A DNA stretch of 64,000 bases from an uncultured Oscillospiraceae bacterium (GTDB lineage: Bacteria; Bacillota; Clostridia; Oscillospirales; Oscillospiraceae): positions 22,863 to 86,862 of the forward strand of contig CAKTTR010000001.1 in NCBI GenBank assembly GCA_934615645.1, given 5' to 3'. A model generated the notes under the pieces. It saw only the letters and a list, made by a program, of their open reading frames with translations, ran no database searches and was not told where the DNA came from. Numbering within the stretch: position 1 is the stretch's first letter; each line of letters opens with the position of its first letter. The position numbers and the translations under genes were made by a program. This document shows positions 63,019 through 64,000 of this stretch, one piece after another.

Positions 63019-64000
63019 TTACAAAATAATGTTTCGTTTGGCCTCAGAACAGGTATCAACATAAAATTCCCCGAATACCCGGTCCAGTGGCATACCCAAG
63101 TCAATGAGCTTATTCCGGGTGTCATTGAAAAGCTTTGCATAATGGGGCTTTGCCTGCTGTTTCTGCAAGTCGTAGCAATCATAGATGGATTCTCCCTTGG
63201 GCGGTGCAGAAAGCTGCGTTTCATACATAGGAAGGACCTGCTTTGCAATCTCATTGGCTTGCTTTCTGCTCATGCCTGCGCAGGACTTGAACACATCGCC
63301 AACCCACCAGCATTCCACCGGCGTGATATAATCTGTATAGCGGCCGCCAGCCGAGCGAGGCTGGGTGGTTTTAGACGCACCGGATACACAGTGATTCATC
63401 AAACCCATAGCAGATTCCAAGAAGAACATCTCTGTACACGGGCCGGCTACTTCGTTGACAATTTTATTTCGCATAAAACCGGTGTTGCGTGAGATTGCCT
63501 GAATAGAAACGGAGTTGGCCCATAGCGCTTTGCGGCCGCAATTGCCGAAGAGCTGGATATCATAGACGTAGGAGCTGGTATAATCGCTCTGCAAAATACA
63601 GGGGATCAACAGGTCATTGGCAACACAGGTCAGTACCGCGCCTTCTGCAGGGCCGGCATAACCTCCGATATAAGAGCAGCCTGCCACCCGGAGTTTATGG
63701 CCTACGTTTAATCCCATGATCACACGGTGGAAATTGGAGAAGGTAACTTTCATTTCCACGGGGCACAAGCTTTGCGTGATATTGCCCCGGCCAGATACCA
63801 CCGCTGCGCCACCCAGGTGGCCATATTCGGTGCAGGCCCCGTTAATCCCGGTACAAGCCATCCCCGGACGGCCTGCACGCCACAGCGCTTCTTTCTTCAA
63901 GTGCGACTCCAAGTCACCCATAAGGGTTTCATATGGTGTGCCAGAACGGATCATATGACCATAGACCGTGGAGAGGGTCGGGCCGTGGAGAACATCCACC
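63019..64000 (-). CDS. Monomethylamine methyltransferase (MtmB)-like protein without pyrrolysine, C-terminal part
   Basis: The visible 327 residues align by eye to about residues 150-458 of MtmB, the corrinoid-protein methyltransferase for monomethylamine: PYETLMGDLESHLKKEALWRAGRPGM, IGGYAGPAEGAVL, NEVAGPCTEMFFLES and SIYDCYDLQKQQAKPHYAKL. In archaeal MtmB the amber-encoded pyrrolysine follows AGRPGMGV; here the same place reads AGRPGMACTG, a plain Thr, and the frame has no in-frame TAG. It is thus a non-pyrrolysine homologue, as MtgB is for MttB. The N-terminal ~150 residues lie beyond the window. A corrinoid protein and reductive activator are expected outside. Confidence 0.82.
   Translation of the reverse strand, partial: VDVLHGPTLSTVYGHMIRSGTPYETLMGDLESHLKKEALWRAGRPGMACTGINGACTEYGHLGGAAVVSGRGNITQSLCPVEMKVTFSNFHRVIMGLNVGHKLRVAGCSYIGGYAGPAEGAVLTCVANDLLIPCILQSDYTSSYVYDIQLFGNCGRKALWANSVSIQAISRNTGFMRNKIVNEVAGPCTEMFFLESAMGLMNHCVSGASKTTQPRSAGGRYTDYITPVECWWVGDVFKSCAGMSRKQANEIAKQVLPMYETQLSAPPKGESIYDCYDLQKQQAKPHYAKLFNDTRNKLIDLGMPLDRVFGEFYVDTCSEAKRNIIL

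Larger units (their letters stand above)
59460..64000. other. AT-rich segment, probably horizontally acquired island or misjoined contig
   Basis: From about 59460 the base composition drops sharply compared with all preceding genes and stays low to the window end. The segment interrupts spoVAC and holds a PucR-type regulator, a BMP-family lipoprotein, an IS remnant and an MtmB-like gene, all on the minus strand except the remnant. No integrase is visible inside the window. Confidence 0.75.

Noticed and set aside
63019..64000. Pyrrolysine-containing MtmB
   Set aside because: No in-frame TAG; the equivalent position is a normal codon.

Overview
This 64 kb window comes from a spore-forming, high-GC Clostridia genome. 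The best guess is an Oscillospirales/Oscillospiraceae-type gut anaerobe. That rests on the gene content (spoIIQ-like, spoVAC, rubrerythrin, SLH surface proteins, lysine riboswitch, split nickel-pincer operon) and on the very GC-rich codon use; no species is named. Positions 1 to about 59459 look like ordinary chromosome. From about 59460 to the end the DNA is clearly more AT-rich and looks acquired or misjoined.

Region by region. 1-5321: start of lepA, adenine deaminase, an orphan structured non-coding RNA on the opposite strand, and a purine-deaminase/MerR operon behind a promoter with a 19-bp spacer. 5396-9617: diaminopimelate/lysine genes (dapD, an M20 deacetylase, and dapA-dapB under a lysine riboswitch). 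9665-13296: uvrA and a RadC-family gene. 13371-16453: an orphan amino-acid adenylating enzyme, greA and a membrane protein. 16413-20102: yhaN-like, yhaO-like and ymdB. 20228-27000: a TrpD-like protein, uvrB and a heterodimeric ABC exporter. 27055-30258: jag, yidC, yidD, rnpA, rpmH, without dnaA beside it. 30361-33261: larE-larB-larC2-larC1, with the two larC halves in reversed order. 33264-37777: a SLOG protein/XRE pair, spoIIQ-like, purB-purA. 38010-41045: two secreted proteins resembling the two halves of transcobalamin. 41085-48051: nrdR, a DMT transporter, a forespore-type small gene, a catalytically altered PyrF, a phosphatase-acetyltransferase fusion, a lipoprotein and a CHAP/SLH protein. 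48237-51909: tRNA-Arg, a 54-aa conserved small protein, rubrerythrin, amidase, galE, trmO.

The best candidate for an undescribed system is the translationally coupled three-gene operon at 52098-59087. It encodes a 1564-residue protein that joins an HD hydrolase, a helical-repeat region, a nucleotidylyltransferase, a GNAT-like region and a phosphoribosyltransferase-like domain, followed by a lactate/malate-dehydrogenase-like protein and an Fe-S-type flavodoxin/FMN reductase. It is followed by spoVAC, which is interrupted at about 59459. The AT-rich segment beyond carries a PucR-type regulator, a BMP-family substrate-binding lipoprotein, an IS remnant and the C-terminal part of a monomethylamine-methyltransferase (MtmB) homologue that lacks the pyrrolysine position. 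This suggests corrinoid-dependent use of a methylated, perhaps purine-like or amine, substrate.

Forespore-type promoters with the -10 CATACTA precede three genes (spoIIQ-like, a 55-aa small protein, spoVAC), two of them in almost the same promoter-RBS arrangement. All function calls come from reading motifs in the translated sequence; no database search was run.
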